A stretch of 64,000 bases of DNA, from positions 744,001 through 808,000 of the forward strand of contig NZ_RPDH01000001.1 of NCBI RefSeq assembly GCF_003813775.1. Reading direction: 5' to 3'. Source of the stretch: Chitinophaga lutea (GTDB lineage Bacteria > Bacteroidota > Bacteroidia > Chitinophagales > Chitinophagaceae). Position numbers and translations under genes: made by a program. Every line of letters starts with the position of its first letter. Position 1 is the first letter of the stretch. Positions 43,647 through 53,213 of the stretch are shown here, in pieces. The notes below the pieces were generated by a model, which ran no database searches, had not been told where the DNA came from, and saw only the letters and a list, made by a program, of their open reading frames with translations.

Positions 43647-46600
43647 TTAGAATGAAACATTGATGCCGGCAGCGAACACCGCCTGTACGAACAGGTTTTT
43701 ACCGTTGCCGTATTCGCCCAGCAGGGCCGTTTCCGGATCAAACCCTTTGGTAATGGACGTACGCGTCCAGAGGTTTTCTCCTGACAGGAAAAGCCTTGTT
43801 TTCTGGAGGCCCGCTTTCCTTGCCCATGTTTTCGGAAGAGCGTAGCCGATCTGCAAATTCTTCAGCCTGATATAGGCCCCGCTTTGCAGGTAGCGCGTCT
43901 GCGCCTGCTGGTTTTTCCGGTATTGGGCATTATCGCTGTAGGGCCGCGGGTAATATGCGCCGGTATTGACGCCCAGCCCTGAATATTTGCCGGCTTCCGC
44001 ATCGCGGTAGTAATCCAGGTGATGCGGGAACAAAGAGCTCTGGTTCCAGGCGTTAAAGCCCCAGAACATATTTCCGCTCAGCCAGTAATCGCGTTTCCCC
44101 ACGCCCTGGAAAAAAACCGACACGTCGAAGTTCCTGTAACCGGCGTTCAGGGTCAGCGAATACTGGTAACGCGGCGTGGTGTTGCCGATCACCTTCAGGT
44201 CGCCGGGATCGGTAACGGTCCCCATCCCCTGGTTGATCTTCCCGTCGCCGTTAAGGTCGCGGTACTCCACATCTCCCGTGCGCCACACCTGTGCGCTGAT
44301 AAAATTCTGGGATTTGGTGCTGTTGATACGGTCCGCATCTTCTTTCGTGCCGATGAGGCCAACCGTTTCATATCCCCATATCTCCCCCATGGTTTTACCG
44401 ACATATTCGGTGGTCAGTATCCCGGTCGGGTTATTGTATTTGGTTACGACGGAACGGTAGTCGGACACAAGGGCGCTGATGCCGTAGGAGAAACCGCCCA
44501 CCTTGTCTTTCCAGGCCAGCGACAGGTCCCAGCCCCGCGTTCTCAGTTCCGAGTTGTTTTCCCTGGGGACGGTTGCGCCCAGCACCGCAGGCAGCGCTTT
44601 GGCGGGGCCGAGACGGTCGAACGTCATCCGCTGGTAGATATCGAGCACCATGCTCAGGCGCTGTTTCAAAAAGCTCATTTCAATGCCGAGATCGAGCGAC
44701 TCGGACGATTCCCAGGTAAGCTCCGGGTTGATGAGGTTGGGGCCGGTGGTATATGCCGGCCGGTTGCCGCTCACGATCCAGTTCAGGTTGGGCTGGATGT
44801 TCAACAGCGGCAGGTCCTGGTAGGCGGCCACGCGCTGATTGCCCAGCCTCCCCCACGATGCCCTGATCTTCATGGCGTTCACGTAGGGGCTTACCTGTTC
44901 CCAGAATTGCTCCCGGTCGATATTCCAGCCGGCGGACAATGACGGGAAGAAACCCCAGCGTTTGCTGCGGGCGAAGATGGACGTGCCGTCGTACCGGCCG
45001 TTCACTTCGAGCAGGTATTTATCGCGGTAGCTGTAGTTGAACCGTGCAAAATACCCCTGTGTGGCCCAGTGGCTCATCGCGTCATACACCTGCATTTCCC
45101 CGATGGCCGTTGTCATGGACGGTACGGAAGGCGCCAGCAACGAGCGTTTCAAACCACCCAGCGCGTCGCTTCTATTCGATTCCTGCTGGTAGCCCGCCAT
45201 CAGCGACAGATGATGGTCTGTGAGCAAATCGTATTTATAGCTGGTGTAAAGGTTGAAGGAACTGTATACGCTGTTCGTTTTTTCCTTGGAGATGTAAGAG
45301 GGCACGGTGGATTGTATGGCCGACATCGAACCGTCCACCATGTCTTCGTACGCCGTCAGAAAAACTTTTTCATAATCGCTGTAGGGCAAATCCACAGAAT
45401 AGTCCGCATTGATCTCCCAGTTTTTCACCGGCGTGAATACCGTGGCGAAACGCTGCGTCAGTTCCCGGCCCACCGTTTCATCGGTAGCGGCCAGCATCGC
45501 CGGTATGCGGGAAAGGTTGGAGTAGTGGCCGTTGGGAGATTTCAGCCACTGGTTGGGATGCGTGCGGAGCACGTGGTGCAGCGCCAGCGAATAAGTGCCG
45601 TCAACGCCGGGTTTATTCCGTTGCGACTGCATCAGGCGGGTGTTGGAGGTAAACTTCCACCAGTCGGTAAGTTTCACATCCAGCTTGGAGTTCAGGTTGA
45701 CGCGCCTGTAGTCGTCCTGCCCGAATTTAAGGATGCCTTTTTCGTAGGTATGCCCGGCGGAAATAAAATACGCCAGGTTCTCCCCGCCCCCGCTGACCGA
45801 TAAATTCTGCTGGTTACGATGCCCGTTGCCGAAGTGAATGTCCATCCAGTCGTTGTTCCCGTTGGAAAGCAGGTAGGTGCCCCAGTTCTTGGGATTACCC
45901 GGGTCGGGGATCGTTTGCGGGCCGCCGGGGTCTTTCATATAGGCGATGATCCGGTCGATCGTTTCTTCCGTAAACAAACGGGCCACGCCCTGATTATCGT
46001 GCATTTCGTTCATCGCTTTTACGAACGTGTATGCGTCGAGCATATGGGGCTTGTCGATGGGTGTGGATACCGCCCCGTTGGCGGAAAAATTCACCTGCAC
46101 CTTTTTCCCCAGCGCGCCCGATTTGGTGGTGATCAGCACAACGCCGTAAGGCGCGCGGGCGCCGTAAATGGCGGACGCGGCCGCATCTTTCAATACGGAG
46201 ATGCTCTCGATGTCGTTCGGATCCACATCGTTCAGATCTCCCTGCGTACCGTCGATCAGCACGAAGGGCGCGCCCTGGCCGCGTATCTGTATGCCCATTT
46301 TGGCGCCCGGCTCGTAACCCATGGCGCCGTAGTTGAACTGCACGCCCGATACCGTGCCCTGCATGGCCTGGCTCACGTTCATCACCGGCCGGTTCCGGAG
46401 GCGGGCGCCGTCGATCACTTCCACCGAGCCCGTCAGGTTTGTTTTCTTCTGTTTGCCGTATCCTACCACCACCACATCCCCCAGGGCAACGGCCTTCCCT
46501 TCCGCCAGCGTCACCGTGAGGTCGGCGGATGCAGGGGCTACCGCCACCTCCTTCGTGGCGTACCCGATAAAACTGACGGTCAGGGTGTCTTCTCCCGTGG

Positions 46601-47096
46601 GAGCGGCTATGCGGAAGGCGCCGTCCGCGCCCGATACGGTGGAGATATTGCTTTTCTTCAGCCGTATGCTTGCGCCGGGAATGCCGGCGCCGTCGGCCGA
46701 CACGATTTTACCCGTAAGCGATTCCTGTTCTTTCGCCTGTTCCTTTTTTACCAGCGTGAGGCCGTTGTTCCCTTTCAATATCTTCACGTCAAGCGGATCC
46801 AGCAGCCTGTGCAGCACGCTTTCCAGGGATTCGCCCCTGATCACCAGCTGATCGATCTTCCGGTGTTTGAGCCCCAGCTTTTCGGTAAAAGCGATATCCA
46901 CCCCTGTTTTCTTTTGCAGGTCTACCAATACCTCGTGTATCGTGGTGTTATTGTAGGTGAGATGCAGCGGTTTCCCGGCGGATTGAGCATTGGCGGGAAC
47001 CGCCGTGAGCAGGCAGAGCGCGAATGCCAGCACCATAGGCAACGCATAAGGCCATCCCGGCCTCCGTGATTTTTTCGCGGGTCTGAAGAGTAGCAT
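43647..47096 (-). CDS. SusC-like TonB-dependent receptor with STN domain
   Basis: 1149 residues. A signal peptide ends PANAQS. Residues about 40-105 form an STN (secretin/TonB N-terminal) domain: LHLTYNNTTIHEVLVDLQKK, DIAFTEKLGL and LKGNNGLTLVKK. Then come a CarboxypepD_reg domain (LTGKIVSADGAGIPGASIRL), GDVVVVGYGKQKKTNLTGSV, the plug (FVLIDGTQGDLNDVDPNDIE, SISVLKDAAASAIYGARAPY) and the barrel ending AVFAAGINVSF. The STN domain normally signals to a FecR anti-sigma factor, and exactly such a gene is encoded 132 bases upstream together with an ECF sigma factor. Outer-membrane importer; substrate inferred from the phosphoesterases downstream. Confidence 0.95.
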   Translation of the reverse strand: MLLFRPAKKSRRPGWPYALPMVLAFALCLLTAVPANAQSAGKPLHLTYNNTTIHEVLVDLQKKTGVDIAFTEKLGLKHRKIDQLVIRGESLESVLHRLLDPLDVKILKGNNGLTLVKKEQAKEQESLTGKIVSADGAGIPGASIRLKKSNISTVSGADGAFRIAAPTGEDTLTVSFIGYATKEVAVAPASADLTVTLAEGKAVALGDVVVVGYGKQKKTNLTGSVEVIDGARLRNRPVMNVSQAMQGTVSGVQFNYGAMGYEPGAKMGIQIRGQGAPFVLIDGTQGDLNDVDPNDIESISVLKDAAASAIYGARAPYGVVLITTKSGALGKKVQVNFSANGAVSTPIDKPHMLDAYTFVKAMNEMHDNQGVARLFTEETIDRIIAYMKDPGGPQTIPDPGNPKNWGTYLLSNGNNDWMDIHFGNGHRNQQNLSVSGGGENLAYFISAGHTYEKGILKFGQDDYRRVNLNSKLDVKLTDWWKFTSNTRLMQSQRNKPGVDGTYSLALHHVLRTHPNQWLKSPNGHYSNLSRIPAMLAATDETVGRELTQRFATVFTPVKNWEINADYSVDLPYSDYEKVFLTAYEDMVDGSMSAIQSTVPSYISKEKTNSVYSSFNLYTSYKYDLLTDHHLSLMAGYQQESNRSDALGGLKRSLLAPSVPSMTTAIGEMQVYDAMSHWATQGYFARFNYSYRDKYLLEVNGRYDGTSIFARSKRWGFFPSLSAGWNIDREQFWEQVSPYVNAMKIRASWGRLGNQRVAAYQDLPLLNIQPNLNWIVSGNRPAYTTGPNLINPELTWESSESLDLGIEMSFLKQRLSMVLDIYQRMTFDRLGPAKALPAVLGATVPRENNSELRTRGWDLSLAWKDKVGGFSYGISALVSDYRSVVTKYNNPTGILTTEYVGKTMGEIWGYETVGLIGTKEDADRINSTKSQNFISAQVWRTGDVEYRDLNGDGKINQGMGTVTDPGDLKVIGNTTPRYQYSLTLNAGYRNFDVSVFFQGVGKRDYWLSGNMFWGFNAWNQSSLFPHHLDYYRDAEAGKYSGLGVNTGAYYPRPYSDNAQYRKNQQAQTRYLQSGAYIRLKNLQIGYALPKTWARKAGLQKTRLFLSGENLWTRTSITKGFDPETALLGEYGNGKNLFVQAVFAAGINVSF

Positions 47097-47228
47097 TTGT
47101 TGACTTTAAATTGTTTGACGAAACGGTAAAGACGGCGTAAACGGATCCACCGGAAAAGCGCCGGCAGCTTTCCTCCGGATCATTCACATCTATGACCGGG
47201 CCGCATCATGCGGCCCCTCTTGTTTTGG

Positions 47229-48203
47229 TTAATACAGCACTATACGCGATCTGTCTTCTTTTTTGACGGTGTACTTTTTCCCGGTGAGCCGCAGTATCTG
47301 CTGCAGCATTTCCCCCCCGGGAATGGACTTCCGGAACGTAATGTTGTAACGGTCTTTGAGCAAACCGGCATCGCCGGTCACCAACCTCCAGCCGTACATG
47401 TTGTACATGGTTTGGCTCAGCTCCTGGAAGCTGGACTGGTCCAGCACAACCACACCCGTCATCCACGAATTGCCGTGGTTATCGGCAACAGCCCCGAGGT
47501 TGTAGCCGCCCGTCCGCCGGTCAAATTTCAGCTCCTCACCGGGCTTCAATGCAGACAGTATTTTCTCTTTCAGGGAAACACGCACCATGCCCGTATGCAC
47601 GGCTACTTTGGTGCTCTTTACAGCGGGGTATGCCTGCACATTAAAACTGGTGCCCAGCACACGGATATCCAGGTCGCCCCCTTCGATAACAAACGGTCGC
47701 AGCGGGTCTTTCCGCACGTCAAAAAAAGCCTCGCCCTGCAGCGCCACCTTTCTCGCGTTGCGCGTATAATCCGCCAGCACACGCAGCTCCGTATTCGCAT
47801 TCAGCACCACCACCGTACTATCGGGCAGCACAACGCGCTGCTGTTCCATCGGGCCGGTTTTAAACGTCCGTATAACGGGGCCCGCCAAAAATTCCGCGGG
47901 TTGCACAACCGCTTCCTTTTTCGACCACTGGTACCAGGTAAAGATCAGCGCAGGCAGCAGCACGGCGGCAGCCACCCAGCGCCACGGCAGGCGCCTCACC
48001 TTCGGCGCGGCGGCAGCCCGGACCGTTCCGGACAATATCCTGGTTTCTACTTCGGATATGAACGCTTCGCTGATGGCCGTTGGTTCGTCGGCCGGGGCCT
48101 CCTCCAGCGACTGGTACCATAACTCCACCACGAACCGTTCCGCCGGTGTGGCGGTACCGTTCCGGTATTTCTGTATGAGTTTCTGCAGCTGGTGATTTTC
48201 CAC
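47229..48203 (-). CDS. fecR: FecR-type anti-sigma factor
   Basis: 324 residues. A cytoplasmic N-terminal region (WYQSLEEAPADEP) is followed by one membrane helix (WVAAAVLLPALIFTWYQW, about residues 73-92). The periplasmic FecR domain contains VVLPDSTVVVLNANTELRVL, VALQGEAFFDVRKDPLRPFV, IRVLGTSFNVQAYP and VAVHTGMVRVS. A C-terminal DUF4974-like part follows (LDQSSFQELSQTMYNMYGWR). It should hold the ECF sigma factor until the STN domain of the downstream SusC reports ligand binding. It lies between the sigma and SusC genes on the same strand. Confidence 0.95.
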   Translation of the reverse strand: MENHQLQKLIQKYRNGTATPAERFVVELWYQSLEEAPADEPTAISEAFISEVETRILSGTVRAAAAPKVRRLPWRWVAAAVLLPALIFTWYQWSKKEAVVQPAEFLAGPVIRTFKTGPMEQQRVVLPDSTVVVLNANTELRVLADYTRNARKVALQGEAFFDVRKDPLRPFVIEGGDLDIRVLGTSFNVQAYPAVKSTKVAVHTGMVRVSLKEKILSALKPGEELKFDRRTGGYNLGAVADNHGNSWMTGVVVLDQSSFQELSQTMYNMYGWRLVTGDAGLLKDRYNITFRKSIPGGEMLQQILRLTGKKYTVKKEDRSRIVLY

Positions 48204-48276
48204 TGTCTTCCCGTTTTACAGGACTAAGACAAGCGGCAGGGGGGAAAAGTATGCAGGAAAGCAAAAAAAAATGTGG

Positions 48277-48870
48277 CTACCCTTTGGTGAGCAGGCAAAA
48301 TACGGTAATGCAGAGGGAATGGTGAATGTCGGGGTGCCGTTGTTTCAGGGCCTGCCTGATCCTGCGGTACATCTCCATGCTGTAGCCTTTTACCGTCTGT
48401 TCGGCCAGCCCCAAAGCCTGGGCAATTTCTTTCAGGGTATAGTCCTCGTTCCGCAGCGCGAAAATCTTTTGCATGTTCTCCGGCAGTTCCGATATGATGG
48501 CCGAAAGGCTGGTATTGAGCTCTTTTTCCACCAGCAGGTCCAGTACGGGAGATTGTACCGCCCTGATGCCCAGCGTCATTTTTTCGACGGTCCGCTGGTG
48601 GAGGTCCGTTTTCGACAGATGATTCAATATCCTGTTCTTGAGGGCGGTATTGAGATAGGCCGCCACCGAGCCTTTAATGGATAACTTTTCTCTTTTCACC
48701 CAAATGTCGATCATCAGCTCCTGCACAATATCGGCCGCATCGTCGCGGTTGCCCAGTTTGCCATAGGCAATGCCCAATAATCTGCCGGTATGTTCCCGTA
48801 CGAGCTGCTCATATTCCAAATGCGCCACCGTGGCCGGGGCGTCGTTAAACTTCGGATCGGGACGAGACAT
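48277..48870 (-). CDS. ECF (sigma-70 family) sigma factor of the FecI type
   Basis: 197 residues. Sigma region 2 is visible in HTGRLLGIAYGKLGNRDDAA followed by DIVQELMIDIWVKR; region 4 is in PENMQKIFALRNEDYTLKEI and AQALGLAEQTVKGYSMEMYR. No sensor domain. It begins the unit sigma, FecR, SusC, SusD, metallophosphoesterase, phosphodiesterase and should switch on the SusC operon when relieved from the FecR protein. Confidence 0.95.
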   Translation of the reverse strand: MSRPDPKFNDAPATVAHLEYEQLVREHTGRLLGIAYGKLGNRDDAADIVQELMIDIWVKREKLSIKGSVAAYLNTALKNRILNHLSKTDLHQRTVEKMTLGIRAVQSPVLDLLVEKELNTSLSAIISELPENMQKIFALRNEDYTLKEIAQALGLAEQTVKGYSMEMYRRIRQALKQRHPDIHHSLCITVFCLLTKG

Positions 48871-48976
48871 GGTGCATGTTTGAAACGTGAATTATTCCGT
48901 GCTAATGTAACAAACATTTGTTAGAATAGTATGAGGGTGGCGATGGCGGTCAGGGAGTGCGCCCCATCCAATTGCG

Positions 48977-48998
48977 AGGTTCGTTGTTGCTTCGCCTG
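48977..48998. repeat. Second copy of the 11-bp repeat
   Basis: AGGTTCGTTGT (48977-48987) is identical to the unit of the cluster at 39891-39934, and the next 11 bases (TGCTTCGCCTG) are a degenerate unit in the same phase. It lies in the gap between the sigma factor start and the next gene. Confidence 0.6.
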
Positions 48999-49032
48999 TC
49001 ACGGAGTGAAGGAATAATAAAGCCGGCAGTTT

Positions 49033-49467
49033 TTAAGGAACTACGCTGCTACCGGAGCTCATAATGATCTTTGAATAGGGCAATACAAATACAACAATCG
49101 CCAGGCATACAACGAACGCCGTTAGGCTTAAAATCACAAGCAAGATATGAAACCAGTCTTCCTGGATTTCATTGTACCCTGGAATGCGGTGGGCCCTTTC
49201 CGGGTGGCGGGCTGCGATCTCACGCCGTTTCTGATCTTTTTCCCGCTTATGCCAGCAGGCTACCAGCGCAATAAAAAACAGGATGGCCAGTGCAAGCGGG
49301 ATCGTCATGGCCGAGCTCAATGGAACAAACAGGCTGATCAGCAATAAACTACCTGCCAGCCCGAGAAATACGAAATAATCAGCCTTCAGACCCCAAAAAC
49401 GACTGATCATCCAATGAAGACCGTAGAAAACTCCGCAAATGATTACGAAAAGAAAGGTTTCACCCAT
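49033..49467 (-). CDS. Small membrane protein of unknown function
   Basis: 144 residues from the ATG at 49467 (MGETFLFVIICGVFYGLHWM). A frame start at 49608 would add 47 residues without membrane or family character. Four hydrophobic segments are seen: FLFVIICGVFYGLHWMI, YFVFLGLAGSLLLISLF, IPLALAILFFIALVAC and FHILLVILSLTAFVVCLAIV. Between helices 3 and 4 is a basic loop (HKREKDQKRREIAARHPERA). No family recognised. It is followed upstream on the same strand by an outer-membrane-like protein gene. Confidence 0.6.
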   Translation of the reverse strand: MGETFLFVIICGVFYGLHWMISRFWGLKADYFVFLGLAGSLLLISLFVPLSSAMTIPLALAILFFIALVACWHKREKDQKRREIAARHPERAHRIPGYNEIQEDWFHILLVILSLTAFVVCLAIVVFVLPYSKIIMSSGSSVVP

Positions 49468-49614
49468 GGCAAAGGGATTGTTATACCAATATAACGAATT
49501 TAACCGGGGCCTCTTAAACAATCCAGGACTGCGTTCATGACACATAGGACGGATAGAGCTGGCCGATATCAATCCCATTTGTGGACGACGCAGGTTTACA
49601 ACATCCACAAGCCG

Positions 49615-50322
49615 TCAGTTCAGGTTCAACCCAAACACAAGGCCCAACCAGGGCCTGTTGTTATAAACCCAGCTGCCGTGGTTGCCATCCATGAGCCTGT
49701 CCCATCCGATTGCGACGCCGGCGGTAAACTGGTTCAAAGCGGCAATGGCAGCAATCCCCCTGTTGAACACAACGCCGTCGTACTCCGATTGAACGGCCCC
49801 GGACGTTACATGCGGACTGACAAAAGTATTGCCGAACCCCATATAGGTGCCAACGGAAAATCCCAGGTGCGTGATCGTTCTTTTGGAAATGCCGATGGGG
49901 CTTACGTTGTAGCGCAGTATGTAAAAGTCTTTTCGATACCCGAGGTACAGCCCGCCGTTGAGATTGGCATTCAGCTGCCTGGTGACGCCTTCTGCCGGGA
50001 AGCGGTATTTAATGGGAACGGTAAGAAAATCGATGTCGAAGCTCCCTTTGGTGAAAACAGGCGATTGGCTCAGGCTGCCGGGCGCTACGTTCCCATAAAC
50101 GAGCGCACGCGCCTGCATGGTATCCACGTGCTTTCGGGCCGCCACCTTTGAGACAGGATAAGCCCGTATCAGATCGTCATCATTGTGAATGTATACCTTT
50201 CGCATGTTGCCAGTGCCGCTGGCATTATAGTAACCGTCCGAGAACTGATATTTTGCACTGGGTTTAAAAATCCCGCAGCCATAGCAGCCGGCCATCAGGA
50301 TGAAGGGTAAAATGAGCCGCAT
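49615..50322 (-). CDS. Lipoprotein, probably an outer-membrane beta-barrel-like protein
   Basis: 235 residues. The signal LPFILMAGCYGC contains possible lipobox cysteines at residues 13 and 16. The mature part shows alternating aromatic strands with Gly turns (NLNGGLYLGYRKDFYILRYN, THLGFSVGTYMGFGNTFVS, FTAGVAIGWDRLM, RPWLGLVFGLNLN), a pattern of small outer-membrane barrels. I do not recognise a specific family. It lies upstream of the small membrane protein on the same strand and is divergent from the ABM gene. Confidence 0.65.
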   Translation of the reverse strand: MRLILPFILMAGCYGCGIFKPSAKYQFSDGYYNASGTGNMRKVYIHNDDDLIRAYPVSKVAARKHVDTMQARALVYGNVAPGSLSQSPVFTKGSFDIDFLTVPIKYRFPAEGVTRQLNANLNGGLYLGYRKDFYILRYNVSPIGISKRTITHLGFSVGTYMGFGNTFVSPHVTSGAVQSEYDGVVFNRGIAAIAALNQFTAGVAIGWDRLMDGNHGSWVYNNRPWLGLVFGLNLN

Positions 50323-50553
50323 CGTCCGTTGTTTTAGGGCACAAAGATATAACAGCGTATTATAAATGCGCCGTACCCCTGACAGAAGCTGTACAGCGCT
50401 TACGCCGGAATGTAAAGAAAGTTATGTTCACCCGCTGGCGGAGCCGGTAAAAGAAGAGGGGAAATGATATGCAGGTTTCTGAAATATGGCAGCTGAATGA
50501 GGCTAAAACTTTGTAACATTGTACCAGGGGAAGAACATCCTGTCACAAGTAAA

Positions 50554-50967
50554 ATGTGCTTTCATATGGTTCAGCCAAAAGGCATCTTTCATTTCCTGAT
50601 CGTTAGCGGCATCGCCATCATGCTGGCCGCCTGCAATGCCGCCAAAGCCCCTCAAAAGCCGGGAAAGGTCCGGCTTGCAAAGATCGTGGTTGATTCTGCG
50701 CAGCTGGAAAACTATAAAACGCTCCTGAAAGAAGAGATCGAAGCATCCATAGCAAAGGAGGCCGGCGTACTGACACTATATGCGGTCTTTGAAAAGGAAA
50801 GACCGACCCACCTCACAATCCTGGAAATCTATGCCACAGAAGAGGCGTATCAGGCGCATCTGAAAACCACGCACTTTTTGAAGTATAAAAACGGGACTGC
50901 GCATATGGTCAGGGAACTGGAACTGGTGGAAACGGATCCGCTTGTCCCTGAATTAAAGATCAAGTAA
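50554..50967 (+). CDS. Lipoprotein with antibiotic biosynthesis monooxygenase (ABM)-like domain
   Basis: 137 residues from the ATG at 50554; ATGs at 50497 and 50566 are alternatives. The lipoprotein signal is IVSGIAIMLAAC. The mature part is a dimeric alpha/beta-barrel-type ABM domain: LAKIVVDSAQLENYKTLLKE, EAGVLTLYAVFEKERP, THLTILEIYATEEAYQAHLK and TTHFLKYKN. ABM proteins are often cofactor-free oxygenases or small binding proteins; export as a lipoprotein is common in Bacteroidota relatives. The next gene follows 54 bases later. Confidence 0.8.
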   Translation: MCFHMVQPKGIFHFLIVSGIAIMLAACNAAKAPQKPGKVRLAKIVVDSAQLENYKTLLKEEIEASIAKEAGVLTLYAVFEKERPTHLTILEIYATEEAYQAHLKTTHFLKYKNGTAHMVRELELVETDPLVPELKIK

Positions 50968-51021
50968 CGGGCCCGCTGAAGAATCCCCGTCATCATTTGT
51001 TTAACATTTGCTTATAAACGC

Positions 51022-51432
51022 ATGCTGAAAGCTATTTTCTTTATCCCATTCGTATTGCTTGGGCATTTCGCCTCATCCCAGGATATCCCGAAAGATCTGT
51101 ACGGCAACTGGAGAGGTACGGTCAGGGTACGTAGCGACGGGAAGCCATATTCCAGTAAAATAAAAACCGTGATGCAGAGCCATAATGGCTACCACCTGAA
51201 AATTTCAAAGGACGGGTGGCTTACCAATGACGACGGATTGCGTGAAAAATTACAATACAACAAAAAGGACAGCAGTTTTTTCCTGGCCGACAGGCACTTT
51301 GTGAAAATCGAACGGTTGACGCCAACAAAGATGGTCCTCCGCCTGTATCTTTTTTATGACCGGAAAGCTGCTGCGACGATCACGGATAAATCTTTTTTTC
51401 ACCGCTGTTATTACGTGAAAAAGGGAGCATAA
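51022..51432 (+). CDS. Small secreted protein of unknown function
   Basis: 136 residues with a signal peptide (MLKAIFFIPFVLLGHFASSQ). The mature part begins DLYGNWRGTVRV and has successive beta strands (YSSKIKTVMQSHNGYHLKIS, FFLADRHFVKIERL, MVLRLYLFYDRKAAATI), suggestive of a small lipocalin-like barrel. No catalytic motif and no certain family. Probably co-transcribed with the ABM lipoprotein 54 bases upstream. Confidence 0.65.
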   Translation: MLKAIFFIPFVLLGHFASSQDIPKDLYGNWRGTVRVRSDGKPYSSKIKTVMQSHNGYHLKISKDGWLTNDDGLREKLQYNKKDSSFFLADRHFVKIERLTPTKMVLRLYLFYDRKAAATITDKSFFHRCYYVKKGA

Positions 51433-51526
51433 ATACAAGTCCTCAAAACTATCCATAAGTCAAGGCCGTCAGACACCCTCGATGGTATCCGGCGGAGCGC
51501 TGGCCTCAGACCGGATAAACCAATCC

Positions 51527-52033
51527 TCACCCGCCCTTCATCTGTTCGATCGCCTTCCACCCTTCCGGCGTGATGCCCATGATTTCGGTCACAACGCCGA
51601 GCGTCTGGTAGGTGTCAAAGAAAACCATCCGCGCGATCGGGTGGTCTACTTCGCTGATGACCGCATACCCCTGGCCGCGCAGATCGCCGGTGACCCGTTC
51701 GAAATCGCTGACCGGCAAACGGAAGGCAAGGTGTTGTGTGCCGCCCGCGGGATACTTGGCGAGATAGTCGTGGAACATGCTTTGCCCGGAAAGCGGCTGC
51801 ACCAGCTCGATGAATGTGCCCCCGTTGTAGGTCTGGGTGGTCAGCCATTCCCCGGCCGCCGGCAGGCCGTAGTAGGTCATCCCCAGATCCCGCGCGCGCA
51901 CGTGTTCCGGTTCGGGGAAACCCGCTATACCCAGGGCATTCGTAAGGAACTTGACCGCAGCGTGAATGTCCGGGACCACCCAGCCGATCTGGGCCAGTTC
52001 AAGCCCGGCGATGGTAGTGTTGATGCTGTTCAT
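51527..52033 (-). CDS. VOC family protein, methylmalonyl-CoA-epimerase-like
   Basis: 168 residues. The glyoxalase fold begins LELAQIGWVVPDIHAAVKFL with an N-terminal Gln metal-ligand position. GGTFIELVQPLSG provides the first Glu, GGTQHLAFRLP the His and GVVTEIMGITPEGW the last Glu. This ligand set resembles the epimerase/Glyoxalase_4 group, but the substrate is not predictable. Single gene, convergent with the ABM pair. Confidence 0.85.
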   Translation of the reverse strand: MNSINTTIAGLELAQIGWVVPDIHAAVKFLTNALGIAGFPEPEHVRARDLGMTYYGLPAAGEWLTTQTYNGGTFIELVQPLSGQSMFHDYLAKYPAGGTQHLAFRLPVSDFERVTGDLRGQGYAVISEVDHPIARMVFFDTYQTLGVVTEIMGITPEGWKAIEQMKGG

Positions 52034-52608
52034 GTTTGTATGCAGTTAGGTGAATGCTTAGCCAAAGGTAAAACGGAAGGATTGACCGCATCAGGGGCAT
52101 TCGCGGCAATAAGGGGGCCGTTTGCGACTATCGTCTCCCGGGAAACAATGGCCAACATCATCAAAAAGGGCCCACCGGCCAATGGCGGAAGAAGCACAAC
52201 ATCCGGCGCATCAATTTTTTTTCATCTTCCGCCTTTTTCGTAATTTACTGCTCATTGGAATGGGATGAAACATATGAGCACAATTTATTCGTATTTTTAA
52301 TCATATTTAAATCTCAAATCTCAGGACTTACGCGTTAATATACGTTCCCCAAAGCGGCTCCAAATACCAGGAAAGATTGTATGCTTTCCATTTTCCTGAA
52401 AAAATTAATGGTAATATACCTTGCCGACAAAGCATGTACACGACAACTCAATCTTTTGAAGAATTGATCAACAGTGCAATAATTGCCAGTGTTTTCAAAG
52501 ATAACCACCAAAAAACTTCAGTAGAAACGCGACAATATCATTGAAGAAAAGAAAGCCTAAAGGTCAGATCACTATCATATTGAATTATCCAGAATCAAAA
52601 CTTCCTTT
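52034..52608. other. AT-rich intergenic stretch with at most a tiny ORF
   Basis: About 570 bases between the VOC gene and the cupin gene. One 36-codon frame (52434-52544, MYTTTQSFEELINSAIIASV then FKDN and a stop soon after) has a plausible helix but no known relative; it may be a gene fragment. Otherwise nothing was recognised. Confidence 0.4.
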
Positions 52609-53184
52609 ATGAAACGCAACTCCTTTTTAAAGCTGGGCCTCGCCATGGGTGCCCTTCTTACCGCTCCGCTCAGTATTTATGCAAGAGTCAGAAAAGAAAT
52701 CCGCGACGACAAAGGCTTCAAAGTGGATGCGGGAAAAGACCGCTTTAATAAAAGCACGACCCCTTTTGCCGGTGATACCTTTTATACCAAAGTATCAGGC
52801 AGCGACACAGATGGAGGCATGTATGTTTTTGAATCGACACGCATAAATGAAGGAGGCCCCATACTGCATACGCACTACGACACCGATGAATGGTGGTATA
52901 TTTTAGAGGGCGAATTCCTTGTGCGGGTCGGGGAGACCACTTATACCGCCAGGCCCGGCGACCTGATATTTGGCCCGCGGAAAGTACCGCATACCTTTGC
53001 AAAGGTAGGGCCAGGATTGGCAAAGCTGATCATCTGTCATCAACCTGCCGGTAAAATGGAAGAATATTTCAAGAAGCTCAGTGAAGGCGTAGCCGCTAAA
53101 ATGACAGAGGCGGAACGAGATAATCTTAGAAAAGAACACGGCTTTGAAAGAGTTGGCCCGCCGATAACGTATTTAAAACAATAA
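52609..53184 (+). CDS. Exported cupin domain protein
   Basis: 191 residues with an N-terminal export segment (LKLGLAMGALLTAPLSIYAR). The cupin motifs are ILHTHYDTDEWWYILEGEFL (two His and a Glu as metal ligands) and PGDLIFGPRKVPHTFAKVG (the last His). Such single-domain cupins include quercetin-dioxygenase-like and sugar-binding proteins. The C-terminal helix (KKLSEGVAAKMTEAERDNLR) is commonly found in this group. Reaction unknown; the gene stands alone. Confidence 0.85.
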   Translation: MKRNSFLKLGLAMGALLTAPLSIYARVRKEIRDDKGFKVDAGKDRFNKSTTPFAGDTFYTKVSGSDTDGGMYVFESTRINEGGPILHTHYDTDEWWYILEGEFLVRVGETTYTARPGDLIFGPRKVPHTFAKVGPGLAKLIICHQPAGKMEEYFKKLSEGVAAKMTEAERDNLRKEHGFERVGPPITYLKQ

Positions 53185-53213
53185 AAAACAGTATTGCTTT
53201 TTTTTACGGGACT

